Of a stretch of 64,000 bases of DNA, positions 43,204 through 56,200 are shown in pieces. The stretch lies in assembly GCA_964017045.1 (NCBI GenBank), contig OZ024802.1, positions 13,032,435 to 13,096,434 of the forward strand, read 5' to 3'. Position 1 is the first letter of the stretch. The number at the start of each line of letters is the position of its first letter. The notes beneath the pieces are model-generated. The model was not told the DNA's origin, did not search any database, and saw only the letters and a program-made list of their open reading frames with translations. The stretch is from Omphiscola glabra. Its lineage: Eukaryota; Mollusca; Gastropoda; Lymnaeidae. The position numbers and the translations under genes are program-made.

Positions 43204-44520
43204 ACTGAAAATGGGAAGGGGTATGTTAAAAGGGTGTAAGAACCCCAGTCGATATCTCTAAACGTTACGACGCTTGAAAATGTTGACGCCACTTTTTACC
43301 TTTAGCTTTGCGTCTTATTTATTAAGGGCGCTTGAGTTGAAAAGTGTCTAAGTTACCCACCACACCCCCCCCCCCGCCCCCACGATGTCTAGATTGCACA
43401 TTGCCCAAAATGAAGACCAAAAAGTCCAGTTTAGGTTTCAACAGGAGACACACATATCATAAGGATGTCATAATTAAATATATCTTTTTTTATCTTAGCG
43501 CTTCATGGGGTTCATCCTTCGTGGTGTGTATTCCTACCCACCACCACCCCTCTCCCCCAACAACGAATGCTTTACATGGCATTCAATAATCTAGAGTTTC
43601 TACATCAAGGCTCCATCAGGACAGCTTGGCCGCCTATGGTTCACACAGCTGTTAAAATCACGAAGACAGGAAAGTAAGCGTAGGTACAAGAAGGTGACCT
43701 TACAGCATGACACTAAGGAGGTTGGGGAGGTAGGAGGGCTATTTACATGAGGTCACAACGACCTGGATGAAATCATAAAACCTCGCAGTTTGCACAGGCC
43801 GTAATAATGTCTCATTTAATTATTATTATTTTTACATAAACGTTTTCTGATCATTTATTTGTCTTCGACAAACAACACCAGGTCATGTGCAATGGAAAAG
43901 CCGGGGGGTGGTGATATTGAAACGGTGTGGGTAGCTGTCTAGCCAATGTAAGATAGATGAAGTGTTCGAAAACCTTTCCCCCAGATCCAGTGGCTCTCAA
44001 ACTATGGTCCGTGGAAGATTTGTTGCATTATTAAATTCCGTCGAAATAGTGGTACATGTGTTTTATAAGTTACTAGTTAGAGCACGGCATGCGTTGCAAT
44101 GCCACTCAAAGAAATAAAGTGTTTGTGTTTTAATTATGTTTTTTGAAGTACTTTTTATATACACAATATTTTTTAAATTTTTTTTTACTTTACCGTGTGG
44201 TGCGTACTCGAATAAATTTAGTCTGCACACTTGTAGTTTGTAGTGCTTGATAAACCCATACAATAGCTATGTTTGAAATTTTATTTATATAGCTCATTTA
44301 GTACATATAAACAAATTTAGGGTCCCCGGCCCCAAACGGAATAATGTAAAATAGATGTACTAATTCAGAAATTTGGGCTGAATGCCTTATCACCAAATGC
44401 GATATTGAAAGTAAACATAACAATCCTAACGTAGCCCTATAAGAGTGACCGGAAGTTTCTAAAATCTAAAAGAAAAGCTTTTTTTTTTAATGAAAAATCC
44501 AGCAACGACTTTGCACACTG
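43204..44520. other. Intergenic, nothing firmly recognised
   Basis: Contains C-rich runs (43,360-43,380) and, at about 43,989, CAGTGGCTCTCAAACTATGG, which may be one end of a hAT MITE. No gene seen. Confidence 0.4.
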
Positions 44521-44521
44521 T

Positions 44522-46370
44522 GTCGTTACTGGTTCCTGAACACACCATGTCTTAACTGGTTCCTTAACATGCCATGTCTTAACTGGTTCCTTAACATGCC
44601 ACGTCTTAACTGGTTCCTTAACATGCCACGTCTTAACTGGTTCCTTAACATGCCACGTCTTAACTGGTTCCTTAACATGCCACGTCTTAACTGGTTCCTT
44701 AACATGCCATGTCTTAACTGGTTCCTTAACATGCCACGTCTTAACTGGTTCCTTCACACGCCATGTCTTAACTGGTTCCTTAACATGCCATGTCATTCTA
44801 GTTCCTTCACACGTCATGTCTTAACTGGTTCCTTAACATGCCATGTCATTCTAGTTCCTTCACACGTCATGTCTTAACTGGTTCCTTAACACGCCATGTC
44901 ATTCTAGTTCCTTCACACGTCATGTCTTAACTGGTTCCTTAACATGCCATGTCTTAACTGGTTCCTTAACATGCCATGTCTTAACTGGTTCCTTCACACG
45001 TCATGTCTTAACTGGTTCCTTAACATGCCATGTCTTAACTGGTTCCTTAACATGCCATGTCTTAACTGGTTCCTTAACATGCCATGTCTTAACTGGTTCC
45101 TTAACATGCCATGTCATTCTAGTTCCTTCACGCGTCATGTCTTAACTGGTTCCTTAACATGCCATGTCTTAACTGGTTCCTTAACATGCCATGTCTTAAC
45201 TGGTTCCTTCACATGTCATGTCTTAACTGGCTCCTTAACATGCCATGTCTTAACTGGTTCCTTAACATGCCATGTCTTAACTGGTTCCTTAACATGCCAT
45301 GTCTTAACTGGTTCCTTAACATGCCATGTCTTAACTGGTTCCTTAACATGCCATGTCATTCTAGTTCCTTCACACGTCATGTCTTAACCGGTTCCTTAAA
45401 ATGCCATGTCTTAACTGGTTCCTTCACACGCCATGTCTTAACTGGTTCCTTCACATGTCATGTCTTAACTGGTTCCTTAACATGCCATGTCTTAACTGGT
45501 TCCTTCACACGCCATGTCTTAACTGGTTCCTTAACACGCCATGTCTTAACTGGTTCCTTCACATGCCATGTCTTAACTGGTTACTTCACACACCATGTCT
45601 TAACTGGCTCCTTCACACGCCATGTCTTAACTGGTTCCTTCACACGCCATGTCTTAACTGGTTCCTTCACATGTCATGTCTTAACCGGTTCCTTAACATG
45701 CCATGTCTTAACTGGTTCCTTTACACGCCATGTCTTAACTGGTTCCTTCACACGCCATGTCTTAACTGGTTCCTTCACACGCCATGTCTTAACTGGTTCC
45801 TTCACACGCCATGTCTTAACTAATTCCTTCACATGTCATGTCTTAACCGGTTCCTTAACATGCCATGTCTTAACTGGTTCCTTCACACGCCATGTCATTC
45901 TAGTTCCTTTACACGTCATGTCTTAACTGGTTCCTTCACACGCCATGTCATTCTAGTTCCTTCAAACGTCATGTCTTAACTGGTTCCTTAACACACCATG
46001 TCTTAACTGGTTCCTTAACACACCATGTCTTAACTGGTTCCTTCACATACCATGTCTTAACTAGTTCCTTCACACACCGTGTCTTAACTGTTTCCTTCAC
46101 ACGCCATGTCTTAACTGGTTCCTTCATACACCATGTCTTAACTGGTTCCTTAACACACCATGTCTTAACTGGTTCCTTAACACACCATGTCTTAACTGGT
46201 TCCTTAGCACACCATGTCTTAACTGGTTCCTTAACACACCATGTCTTAACTGGTTCCTTAACACACCATGTCTTAACTGGTTCCTTAACACGCCATGTCT
46301 TAACTGGTTCCTTCACACGTCATGTCTTAAATGGTTCCTTCACACGCCATGTCTTAACTGGTTCCGCTTC
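44522..46370. repeat. 27-bp minisatellite, about 68 copies (1.85 kb)
   Basis: Unit CATGTCTTAACTGGTTCCTT plus AACATGC or CACACGC. Linker variants are clustered along the array, and a variant unit (CATGTCATTCTAGTTCCTTC) recurs at intervals, so blocks have been duplicated. A 27-bp period keeps all frames open on both strands, producing spurious reading frames to 255 codons. Confidence 0.97.
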
Positions 46371-47070
46371 TGCCCGATAGCTGTAGGCCCGAAAAAGCCG
46401 CTCCATAAATAAATAATAACCTCCCCCCCCCCTCTTACCCTCACCCGCCCACCATACACTCGTACATAAAGAAACTTTAGAAATTTTTAGATACGCGATT
46501 ATTTCGTCCCGTCCCTGACCTTTCCCCAACCCCCACCCTCCATTGATTATTCCGCATGGCGGCTTCCCCCTTCCCCCACTTCCCCCAACCCATTGGAAGC
46601 AGTTGCTGGAGTTTTCGGACGCTTATAGACCTAAATTTATGGCACGTATGTCACGCAAATCCACTTTACTATTACCACTGTTTGCTGCCGCAAGTCATCA
46701 TGACCCACTAGAGTACTCGTAGGTCGTGCGCGAGTAGGCTGACGGTAAACCATTTCACGATTCCAGTTCTTTGTGGGCCGGTTTCGCAACATTCTGTATA
46801 GTCGGCACGCCTACGGCTATTTGTTAACTGAGGCTCGCACCGTCTACTTCCCGTTCCGTTTGACTTATTCGCACCATCCTCTCACCTCATACAAGGGCAA
46901 CAGAGCATTTAAAATATGGAGGGAAAAAATATATTTTATTGAATTTAAAAAACAACAAAGGAGGAATTTAGAAAATAAAATATTGTGATTGTTATTTAAG
47001 TAAAACGTTATAAATAAGTTTAAAATTTATTAACAGGCACACCACGTGACACCCAACTTTTAAACAATGG
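46371..47070. other. Intergenic, nothing recognised
   Basis: Includes a short C/T-rich segment (46,415-46,600). A 71-codon forward open frame at 46,773 shows no motif. Confidence 0.4.
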
Positions 47071-47072
47071 CT

Positions 47073-47640
47073 CCTCTAGCCTAACAGATGGCTCCCTTGC
47101 TCTAACAGATGGCTCCTCTGTTCTAACAGATGGCTCCTCTGCTCTAACAGATGGCTCCTATAGTCTAACAGATGGCTCCTCTGTTCTAACAGATGGCGCC
47201 TCTGCTCTAACAGATGGCTCCCTTGCTCTAACAGATGGCTCCTCTGCTCTAACAGATGGCTTCTCTGCTCTAACAGATGGCTCATCTGTTCTAACAGATG
47301 GCTCCTCTGCTCTAACAGATGGCGCCTCTGCTCTAACAGATGGCTCCTCTGCTCTAACAGATGGCTCCCTTGCTCTAACAGATGGCTCCTCTGCTTTAAC
47401 AGATGGCTCCCCACCTCTTACAAACAGAACGTCTGACTCCCCGGCTCTTACTATTGCAAACACATGGCTCCCCTGCACTTGCAAACACATCAGATGGCTC
47501 TCCTGCTCTTACAATCGCAATAGATGGCTCCCCTGCTCTTACAAACGCAATAGACGGCTCCCCTGCTCCTACAATCGCAAAAGATGTCTCCCCTGCTCTT
47601 ACAATTGCAACAGATGGCTTCCCCGTTCTTACTTCTCTCT
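47073..47640. repeat. 21-bp minisatellite, 16 good copies plus diverged 3' copies
   Basis: Units of TAACAGATGGCTCCTCTGCT to about 47,410. More diverged GATGGCTCCCCTGCTCTTAC-type units with a 30-33 bp spacing continue to 47,640. Confidence 0.93.
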
Positions 47641-47732
47641 CACCTTCTCTCTCACCTTCTCTCTTACCTTCTCTCTCAAGACACCTAGAAATACATGTCT
47701 AAACATTGAACCCTTGGTAAGACTCTCTAACT

Positions 47733-47917
47733 CAGTGGTTCTCAGCCTTCCTAATGCCGCGACCCTTTAATACAATTCCTCATGTTGTGGTGATCCCCAA
47801 CAATACAATTTTCGCTGCTACTTCATAAACATGTGTTTTCCGATGGTCTTAGGCGACCCCTGTGTAATGGTCCTTCGACTCCCAATAGGGTCGCGACCCA
47901 CATGTTGAGAACCGCTG
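47733..47917. mobile_element. hAT MITE
   Basis: Ends CAGTGGTTCTCAGCCTT and the complement of CAGCGGTTCTCAACATG; 8-bp duplication CTCTAACT / CTCTAACC with one mismatch. Same family as the MITE at 10,589-10,785 (shared GTCGCGACCC-type and ATGGTCTTAGGCGACC blocks). Confidence 0.88.
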
Positions 47918-48054
47918 CTCTAACCGCTCCACTGATTGTAGTCAGTGTGGCCTCAGAATGAATGATTTATGTGCCTCGGCTCTGACTAAGAAAATCTCAA
48001 TGCGGCTTCGCGCTATTAACTTGAACATACTCTGGTGCGGTTACCAATTTTAAA

Positions 48055-48490
48055 ATAGATTGGAGGAACGACGACGACAGTCCAGGCTCTCCATGATTTA
48101 CAAGATATATAACGGGCTAGTCTACTGCTCTGGCATTAAACAGAAACTCGTCCCTCTCCCCCATAGACAGCGACGAGGGCCATGACAGGCAGTTCCGGCT
48201 CATACCAGCGAGAAGTCAGTATAGGAACTGCTCATTCCTACCAAAGACAATCAGGGACTGGAACATGCTTCCAAAAGGAACAGTTGAGGCGACAACACTT
48301 GACTCATTTGCGTCTATTGCCTCAGGCCTTCCAACCCCTAGTGCATGATACCCTCAAACAGTCACTCTTGTAACTAGTGAAATATCCTCATCAACACCAG
48401 GCACAGAGTCATTGCAATCCCATCTACATTCATAGGAGCCATAATGATCAATAAATTGATCGTGGGCCCTTAATATATAGAAGAAGAAGA
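48055..48490 (+). pseudogene. CR1/Jockey-like LINE 3' end (ORF2 C-terminus and 3' UTR)
   Basis: Translation begins RLEERRRQSRLSMIYKIYNG, then with one frameshift near 48,180 gives RNCSFLPKTIRDWNMLP and ends at TGA near 48,348. The order matches the C-terminal block of CR1/Jockey-type reverse-transcriptase proteins (R-x-x-x-R-L-x-x-x-YKI-x-NG ... FP-x-TI-x-DWN-x-LP). The 3' UTR ends ATAAATTGATCGTGGGCCCT and a GAAGAA tail, also seen at 1,710-1,875 and 7,600-7,660. Confidence 0.88.
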
Positions 48491-50180
48491 CGATAATATA
48501 CGATTAGATAAGATAAAAATAATATTAGATAAGATAAAATAAGATTAGATATATTGCTTCAAATAAAAGGAAATTTGATATAGATTACATTAAAAAAATT
48601 ATTTTCATTCTTGACGGTCTTTGAGTTTGTTTGTTTGTTAGTTTGTTTGTTATTGTTGCTGTGTTTGTTTTTGTTTTTTTTTTGTGGGGGGGGGGGGGGT
48701 TCTTTTTTGGTTCTCTCCAAATTTAATCGCCAGCAGCAAGTCGTTAGCTGCCATTGTGTGGTTAGACTAACTGTGAGGTGTGCGGGCTCAGAACAGGGAC
48801 GTCATTTGAGGAGGGCAGGGTAGGAATTTTGCCCCCCCCCCTTGAATATGCAGGTTTTATTTAAATTGCTATATACTTTAGCGCCTCCAGTTATAACCGT
48901 AAAGGGATCACCTGGATACACTTTTTGGAGTATTTGCGTGTGTTGTCGCTGGTTGCTATGTCCCAATCGTATTGAATGTACATTTGATGACTAAGGTTGT
49001 TTTTTTTTCATTTTCTGATTTACAATTGTCTGTCAAAAATGTTTTGATAACATTTTGGTCTATACGTTGATTGTAGTTGATTGTAACAATGGCCTATATG
49101 TTGATTGTAGTTCATTGTAAATTATCCACGAGCATTAAAAAAAAAGTAAAATATTTAAAACGTTTAGGAACCACTGTCTCAGAACATATCAGGTATAATT
49201 AAAAGAATAGAGGGCTTGTCTTATTACCACTATTCACTAAATTTTCTCATTCCAGCGGCTCTTAAACATTTCACGATTCACCTTCATATTATTAAATAAC
49301 TCAAAAAGACCCGCGACGCCTTTGCCCATATAACAAAAATTATTTCGAACGATTTGAAACAAAATAATTGAAACAACGTAGGTCTCAGCATTTGAGTCAC
49401 TTGACCCTCCTGATAATATCTCATGATAACTCTCTGTGTGTAACCGTGCTGTGACCTGGAAACCACTGCACTTAACATTGTCCAAAGAATATCGAGTGTG
49501 AGAAACTGGAATCGAATATTTTTTGTCTCTTTCAAATTTGTGAAGATATGACTTCCATGCACTTGCCTAGACAAAAATCGGGGGGAAAATACGATTCGAC
49601 TACTCCTTAACGCTTACCCGTAAGAATGTTCTCTCAACATAATTTGTATGTTTCATTTCAATAGAATCAGTTCAAACTTTCCGTATTATAATAAACCACA
49701 GAGGGAAAAGATCACCTTTTAAAATAAACAAAATTGTTTATGAATTGTTTCAAAACCTAATCAGTTGAGGGGATTTTATGGTGTCTGCACATTCGATTTC
49801 ATCATGGGAGAACGGTGATTTGATTGCTCGAAAGAGACGTGTTGTAAGCCATAGATGAAAGGTTGTCATGTACGAAGATATTAGGTAAAGCGCAGAGAAG
49901 GAAATAGCAAACAAGGTACGTGGAAGCTCGTACTTTTTGATGAAAATGAGTTTAAAGTTTTTAAATTCTTATTTAAATATTAAAAGCAGCCCGAGGTAGC
50001 TCTGTATCAAACACTTGTGGACATTTTTCATGAATGATATTTACAGGAATGATTAAGGTAAAGTAATCAAATATAATGCCGGTCCTAACTCAGTTTTTTA
50101 AATTTGTAACGTAAGTACCTTTTCTACTCGGCCCTTAATTTATATATAAACACATGACAATTAAAAAAAAGAGAACGAAT
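48491..50180. other. Intergenic, nothing firmly recognised
   Basis: Includes GATAA-rich DNA at 48,490-48,550 and T/G homopolymers near 48,660-48,700. Possible MITE-end motifs near 49,163 and 49,253 could not be paired. Confidence 0.4.
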
Positions 50181-50184
50181 CGGC

Positions 50185-50218
50185 CAACAGCCTTCTTCAG
50201 CAGACAGCAGAAACTGAA
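50185..50218 (-). ncRNA. Degenerate hammerhead-like motif
   Basis: Minus strand reads CTGAAGAAGGCTGTTGGCCG, the CUGANGA and stem II of a hammerhead ribozyme, but the following GAAAC is changed to GATTC, so it should be inactive. Compare 60,480-60,532. Confidence 0.4.
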
Positions 50219-50424
50219 GAAACAACAGGACATAGAGTACTGTTCAAAAACTTAAGTGTATGGAGTCCGCCGTTAAATGTTTTTTTACCGGAAGTTGGGT
50301 TCCTTCAAAAATCAAAATATGCGTTGTATCCAGGAGATTACATGAAGTGAGAGTAGTGAACATGACTCCCGAAGTCATGGATTTGTGACTGTATAATTAT
50401 AATCTAATTATATAAAAGCCCGGT

Positions 50425-50800
50425 GCCGCCATGTTTGTTTGTTTTGTAGATGGTTCGATCGATGACCAGAAAACCATACAATGGATCGCAAGCAAACGTG
50501 ACCTGATCATTCCTGCTGACCTACATGTGGTTCCTGGAAAGTTGGGTCAAAATAAACTTATCCAAAAAGAATTTTTTTTTTAAATAGAAAAAAAATTGAG
50601 AGGATAAATTGTAAAAAAAAAGAATTTATTTTCCTATTGAATGGTTTCGAGGGACATTCAATTTAAGGTATTTTTTGATGTGAGCGCATTTTTAAAAAGC
50701 CTTTACTTAGAATGGTGCACTTTCAAATATCTTTTAAAGAAATCTTGTCGGTGCGCATTTGTTTGGTGCGCCCATCTAAAATAAAAAGTTTCATTCTATG
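50425..50800 (+). mobile_element. Dispersed repeat family X, copy 1
   Basis: Matches the reverse complement of 60,925-61,260 in several ordered blocks: TTTGTTTG..TAGATGG, GACCTACAT, TATTGAATGGTTTCGAG, and GTTTGGTGCGC. Opens with a short frame DGSIDDQKTIQWIASKRDLI that I do not recognise. Confidence 0.65.
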
Positions 50801-50900
50801 TGCACACACACAGACTCATACAGACACATTCTATGTGCACACACACAGACTCATACAGACACATTCTATGTGCGCACACACACAGACTCATACAGACACA
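50793..50900. repeat. 35-bp tandem repeat, 3 copies
   Basis: Units of TCTATGTGCACACACACAGA. Confidence 0.9.
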
Positions 50901-51134
50901 TACACACAAGGATACACACGCATGCACACCAACTAACGAATGCACATGATTGACTTAGTCTTAATTATAGTTTTATCTTGGTTTATTCAAATAAAAGCAC
51001 CACACTGTAGAAACAAAACGTCCGATTGCCAATAATAAGACCCACTGTATAAAAACTATTCGACACGTTGTCCATTCATTATAAGGTTCTTAAATGCCAC
51101 ACACAATACGTTTTTGTCTAGATTTGTCACTGGC

Positions 51135-51788
51135 ATCAGTAAATGTCACAGAAATGTTACAGATAATAATGCAGGAGTGTTACAGTTAATGTTACGGGTG
51201 TGTTACAGTTAATGATACGGGTGTGTTACAGTTAATGATACGGGTGTGTTACGGTTAATGATACGGGTTTGTTACAGTTAATGATACGGGTGTGTTACAG
51301 TTACTGATACGGGTGTGTTACAGTTACTGATACGGGAGTGTTACAGTTACTTATACGGGTGTGTTACAGTTAATGATACGGGGGTGTTACAGTTAATGTT
51401 ACGGGTGTGTTACAGTTAATGATGTGGGAGTGTTACAGTTAATAATGCGGGAGTGTTACAGTTAATGATAAGTGTGTGTTATATTTAATGTTACGGGAGT
51501 GTTACAGTTAATGATACAGTTGTGTTACAGTTACTGATACGGGTGTGTTACAATTAATAATACGGGTGTGTTACAGTTACTGATACGGGTGTGTTACAGT
51601 TAATGATACGGGTGTGTTACAGTTACTGATACGGGTGTGTTACAGTTACTGATACGGGTGTGTTACAGTTACTGATCCGGGTGTGTTACAGTTAATGATA
51701 CGGGTGTTTTACAGTTACTGATACGGGTGTGTTACAGTTACTGATACGGGAGTGTTACAGTTACTTATACAGGTGTGTTACAGTTAAT
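51135..51788. repeat. 23-bp minisatellite, about 28 copies
   Basis: Units of GTTACAGTTAATGATACGGG plus TGT. The last unit is directly joined to the GC-rich repeat copy 2. Confidence 0.95.
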
Positions 51789-51789
51789 A

Positions 51790-52105
51790 CCGTTTCGTCC
51801 CAGCTTTCCGTCCCGACCGAAGGACTCCCTTGGCGGTGGGGGGTTGGCAACGCAACATCTTCCCTCCGGAGTGTAAGCAAACTTGCACTGACCCTTGGGA
51901 GAATGGACCGCGAACGCTTTAAACACAGCGTTCTCGGTCGACCGGAGGTCAACTGGCCAGAGGGGAGGTTCCCGGCGTGCCGCCGCACGGTCTGTCGGTG
52001 GGGAAACCCGGCGTCTGGCCCGTGTGGAGGTGTGACGGGGGGGGGACGGGACATTAAGAGCTCGCGCTCGACGGCCCACAGACGCCATTTCCTATTTGAC
52101 ATTTT
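51790..52105 (-). repeat. GC-rich dispersed repeat, copy 2 (reversed)
   Basis: The reverse complement starts AGGAAATGGCGTCTGTGGGC like copy 1 and shares the GGTCGACCGAGAACGCTGTG block and the following HSP-coding stretch. One forward and two reverse open frames of 107-136 codons exist here, and one reverse frame (MASVGRRA...) also starts copies 1 and 3. Confidence 0.75.
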
Positions 52106-52157
52106 CAGTACGCAAAAAGCGTCTCATCAAATCCAGTGAACAAACCAGTTTACGGTG

Positions 52158-52305
52158 TGATTGTCTAACATCTATCCCGGGACTAGAACACATCTATCCC
52201 GGGACTAGAACACATCTATCCCGGTACTAGCACACATCTATCCCGAGACTAGTACACATCTATCCCGGGACTAGCACACATCTATCCCGGGGACTAGCAC
52301 TTGTG
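52158..52305. repeat. 22-bp minisatellite, about 6-7 copies
   Basis: Units of ACATCTATCCCGGGACTAG. Confidence 0.93.
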
Positions 52306-52404
52306 GTGTTGAGTCTGTTTGTCTGTAAAGTTGTCCGACAAAACATGATAAGCAATGAATACGAGCCCGAGCAAGCGAGCCAGTGGGTTTAATAGAATGT
52401 GATT

Positions 52405-52880
52405 AACACCATTGAACAAGCCACCATCAACAACGAACACTATTGAAAATCCCACCCTTATCAACGAACACCATTGAACATCATCCCCTCAACATCGAAC
52501 ACTATTGAAATGTCACATTAGGAAATGGCATCAGTGGGCCGTAGAGCATTTGCTCCTTATGCCCTCCCCAAAGCACCCCCCTAAGCCCGAAAATCGGGCT
52601 GCGAAGCGGCACGTTGGAGATATCCATTTGCCAGGACTGCCCCCACCCGAGTCCGTCGATCGGAATTTCTGCTGGAGGCCGCCTAAACACAAGGACACCC
52701 GGTCGGTCCGACACTGTGCTTTTACACTATTGAACATCCCACCTTCGATATCGAACACCATTGAAAAAAAACACCATTAACAACGAACACCACTGAACAT
52801 TAAACCCTCAAAAAATAACATCATTGAACATCCTACCCTCAAATAACGAACACCATTGAACATCCCACCCTCAATGATGA
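52405..52880. repeat. ~30-bp repeats upstream of GT92-B, interrupted by a GC-rich insert
   Basis: Degenerate units with CGAACACCATTGAACATCCC on both sides of the GC-rich repeat copy at 52,515-52,720, so the insert landed in a pre-existing array. It ends about 100 bp before the GT92-B start codon. Confidence 0.85.
52515..52720 (+). repeat. GC-rich dispersed repeat, copy 3
   Basis: Starts AGGAAATGGCATCAGTGGGC and keeps the TGCTCCTTATGCCCTCCC block of copy 1, then diverges. Both sides carry ACACTATTGAA, which may be a target duplication or only the host repeat. Confidence 0.7.
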
Positions 52881-52978
52881 AGTGTTATTTGATTTACATC
52901 ATATAAAGAAATAATAATTGTGGGTAACAGCGATGATGACTATATTTATTTCATTTCTTAAAGCAAGGCCGCCCCATA

Positions 52979-53277
52979 ATGGCGTCCTATCGAAGGTCGC
53001 GGTTTAGCTACGTGATCACGAGAAGAAACGTGAAAGCTAAATACATGTTCCTGTTAGCGTTTGGATGTTCGGCGGTGTTTTTTATGTCGACTCAGTTCGT
53101 CCATCCAAACGGCCTGCTCAGATATCTGCCGAAAGCCAGGAGACTTTCGAAGGAGCCATCTCAAGACGCGATACCGTACAACCCTGAGGTTGGAGACGCT
53201 ACATTCTCACTGAACAGCCAGCCACAAGCCAAACTTCTTCATCCAAGGACAGTTACAACCTCTACATTAAAACCAAG
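52979..53277 (+). CDS. GT92 gene B exon 1: membrane anchor and stem
   Basis: Starts ATGGCG, a reasonable initiation context. Ends TLKPR across a phase 2 donor GTAACT, a weaker donor than the others. Confidence 0.85.
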
Positions 53278-56200
53278 GTAACTTACGGACTTTATGGAGT
53301 AGCCACGTGGGCTCAGTGAGCCACGTGGTATTTAGGATCCTAAGCTAGCATCAAGGAAACGCAAGAACTGTAGGAATCTTAAATTTGGATAAGAGAATCG
53401 TATAGGCTTTGGGAATAATAACCCGGAACCAGAGACTCGCTTGGACTTTAGGGATCTTAACCTGAGATCAGAGAACAACATTTCCTCCTCATTAATTTCA
53501 AAGTAGTTTAAGAATCTTGGGGTTCATTCTCTTGTAACAGAAAAAAAAACTAATAAGCCATCTCAGCATTTCTTACAGCTCAAATTTTTTCGGGTAGATG
53601 TAGATGTTTTCGTAAAAATGGGTGGTACAAATATTTCCCCGGGTGACCCTACCCTAGTTACGCCACTGCATATTTCGCATTAATTCTGTTCATTAAGACT
53701 CCTTAATATAATAAATGTTTAGTAATATACGTTCATTTAAAATATGTCCATGTTATATATGTCCATGTAATATATGTCCATGTTATATATTTCCATGTAA
53801 TATATGTCCATGTAATATATGTTCATGTAATATATGTTCATGTAATATAATATGTTTATGTAATGTATGTTTATTAGTTTATGTTCATGTAATAATGTTT
53901 ATATAATATATGTCCATGTAATATATTTTCCAACAGATAAACGTTTATGAATAAATAGTTTGAAACGAAAAATAAATTGCAATTAATCAAACTAAATACG
54001 AAATGATCACCTTTGCTTTGCCGGTGACAGACATGTGCATAATTTAAAAAAAGATACTTTTTCCTGACAGAGAAGTTTCAAAAAGAATACAGCCTGTGAA
54101 AAAAGATATTGGTGTTAAAACGACTACCAAAAAACAAAAAGACAGGACCGCAACACAAGCGAAGAGTATTGTTCCGACGAGTCATCCACTAGAAAAACAG
54201 AAAATTAAGACAGCCAATGAAAATGTACACAGCACTTTTCAACCAATCAACACGCACGACGCCTGGATTTACTCCAGCTTCTACGACCCACTTCACGACA
54301 AGCACTTCCTTCTTCAGATATTGGGCATGGAGAGCATTAACATAACTAAAGGAACTATTTACTGTCACGTGACCGAACGGGGCTCTGTGACTATTTTAGC
54401 TGGACGAAGAAGGCCGTTACCTGATCCCCATGGACGGAGGTGCGTCTTGTTACTTTATTCTTTTTTATCATCCTGCTGTTTAACACAACACACGTATTGC
54501 AAATGACATAACACAACACACGTATTTCAAATGACACAACACACGTATTGCAAATGACACAACTCACGTATTGCAAATGACATAACACAACACACGTATT
54601 GCAAATGACACAACACATGTATTGCAAATGACATAACACACGTATTGCAAATGACACAACACACGTATTGCAAATGACATAACACATGTATTGCAAATGA
54701 CACAACACACGTATTGCAAATGACATTACACATGTATTGCAAATGACACAACACACGTATTGCAAATGACATAACACACGTATTGCAAATGACATAACAC
54801 ACGTATTGCAATGACATAACACAACACACGTATTGCAAATGACACAACACACGTATTGCAAATGACACAACACACGTATTGCAAATGACATAACACATGT
54901 ATTGCAATGACATAACACAACACACGTAATGCAAATGACACAAAACACGCATTGCAAATGACATAACACAACACACGTAGTTCAAATGACACAACACACG
55001 TATTGCAATGACATAACACAACACACGTATTGCAAATGACACAACACACGTATTGCAAATGACACAACACACGTATTGCAAATGACATAACACATGTATT
55101 GCAATGACATAACACAACACACGTAATGCAAATGACACAAAACACGCATTGCAAATGACATAACACAACACACGTAGTTCAAATGACACAACACACGTAT
55201 TGCAAATGACACAATATACGTATTGCAAATGACACAACACACGTATTGCAAATGACACAACACACGTATTGCAAATGACATAACACAACACACGTATTGC
55301 AAATGACACAACACACGTATTGCAAATGACATAACACAACACACGTATTGCAAATGACACAACACAACATACGTACATGTTATTTTTTTAATCTAGGCCA
55401 GTTTCGTAAATTTACAAAGAAGAAATTTTGAAAAACTAGTAACTAATTTCTTTGCTTCAATATGACACGCTCTCTACCAGCCCCGCCCCACCCCACCCTA
55501 TGTAACACAATATAACTGAATGATGAACCACCACAACTCCCTTCTTGTTATATAATGTTTGCACAGACTCAGTAACGGCCTCAAATTGTTTATCCTCTCC
55601 TGCCAAACCAAATATTTTTACACATTTTAATCGGGTTTTGATATAAGTGGGGGGAAGGGGGGTCGCCCTCATATGAAATGTACCCAATAATCAATAGTTT
55701 TGTTTTATTCATTAAATTCATCTTGATTATATGTTGTTTGTTTTGTTGTTGTTTAATATTAAAACAAAAAAGGAGGGAAATAATATGCATAGTATTTTTT
55801 TTTAATATTGGTTTGCAGAACACTAAACCAGTTTTGTCCAAACCTTTTTTTTCCCTACCTTCAAGATCGTTAATACGCAGTACCTTGTGGCAAGGTATTC
55901 CTTCATCGTCTGTAGTTTCTTCTTGGGATATCTCGTATAAATATAATGATTCTGGTGCTTTCTGAGTCCTCTTGAAACCCCCACCCCTCAACCACCACCC
56001 CAAAAACAAAACAACTCCACATGTTCTATTGTAATAGTACTGAGTGAAAAAAAAACTGTCCCGCAGCCAGCTTTACGTGAGACGTCTGAACTACGGTAAA
56101 CAGGTAGGCAAGGGGAAGGCAGCTCTTATTCGGTGTTGTTGTTCGTGACACACTTTCAAACAGCGAGCTTCTTGCGTAACGTCTGAGCTCCGGTAAATAG

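Noticed and set aside
44437..46316. Long repeat-peptide frames (e.g. NWFL/MPCL repeats, up to 255 codons)
   Set aside because: The 27-bp repeat is stop-free in several frames on both strands; coding would need independent evidence.
46773..46988. 71-codon open frame
   Set aside because: No domain, repeat or splice context; length is expected by chance.
54391..55378. 283-codon Cys-rich reverse frame
   Set aside because: By-product of the 23/28-bp array in GT92-B intron 2; frames switch at each length variant.
56066..56110. Possible additional GT92-B exon after CTGTCCCGCAG
   Set aside because: Exon 2 joins exon 3 in correct phase and aligns with gene A without any extra exon.
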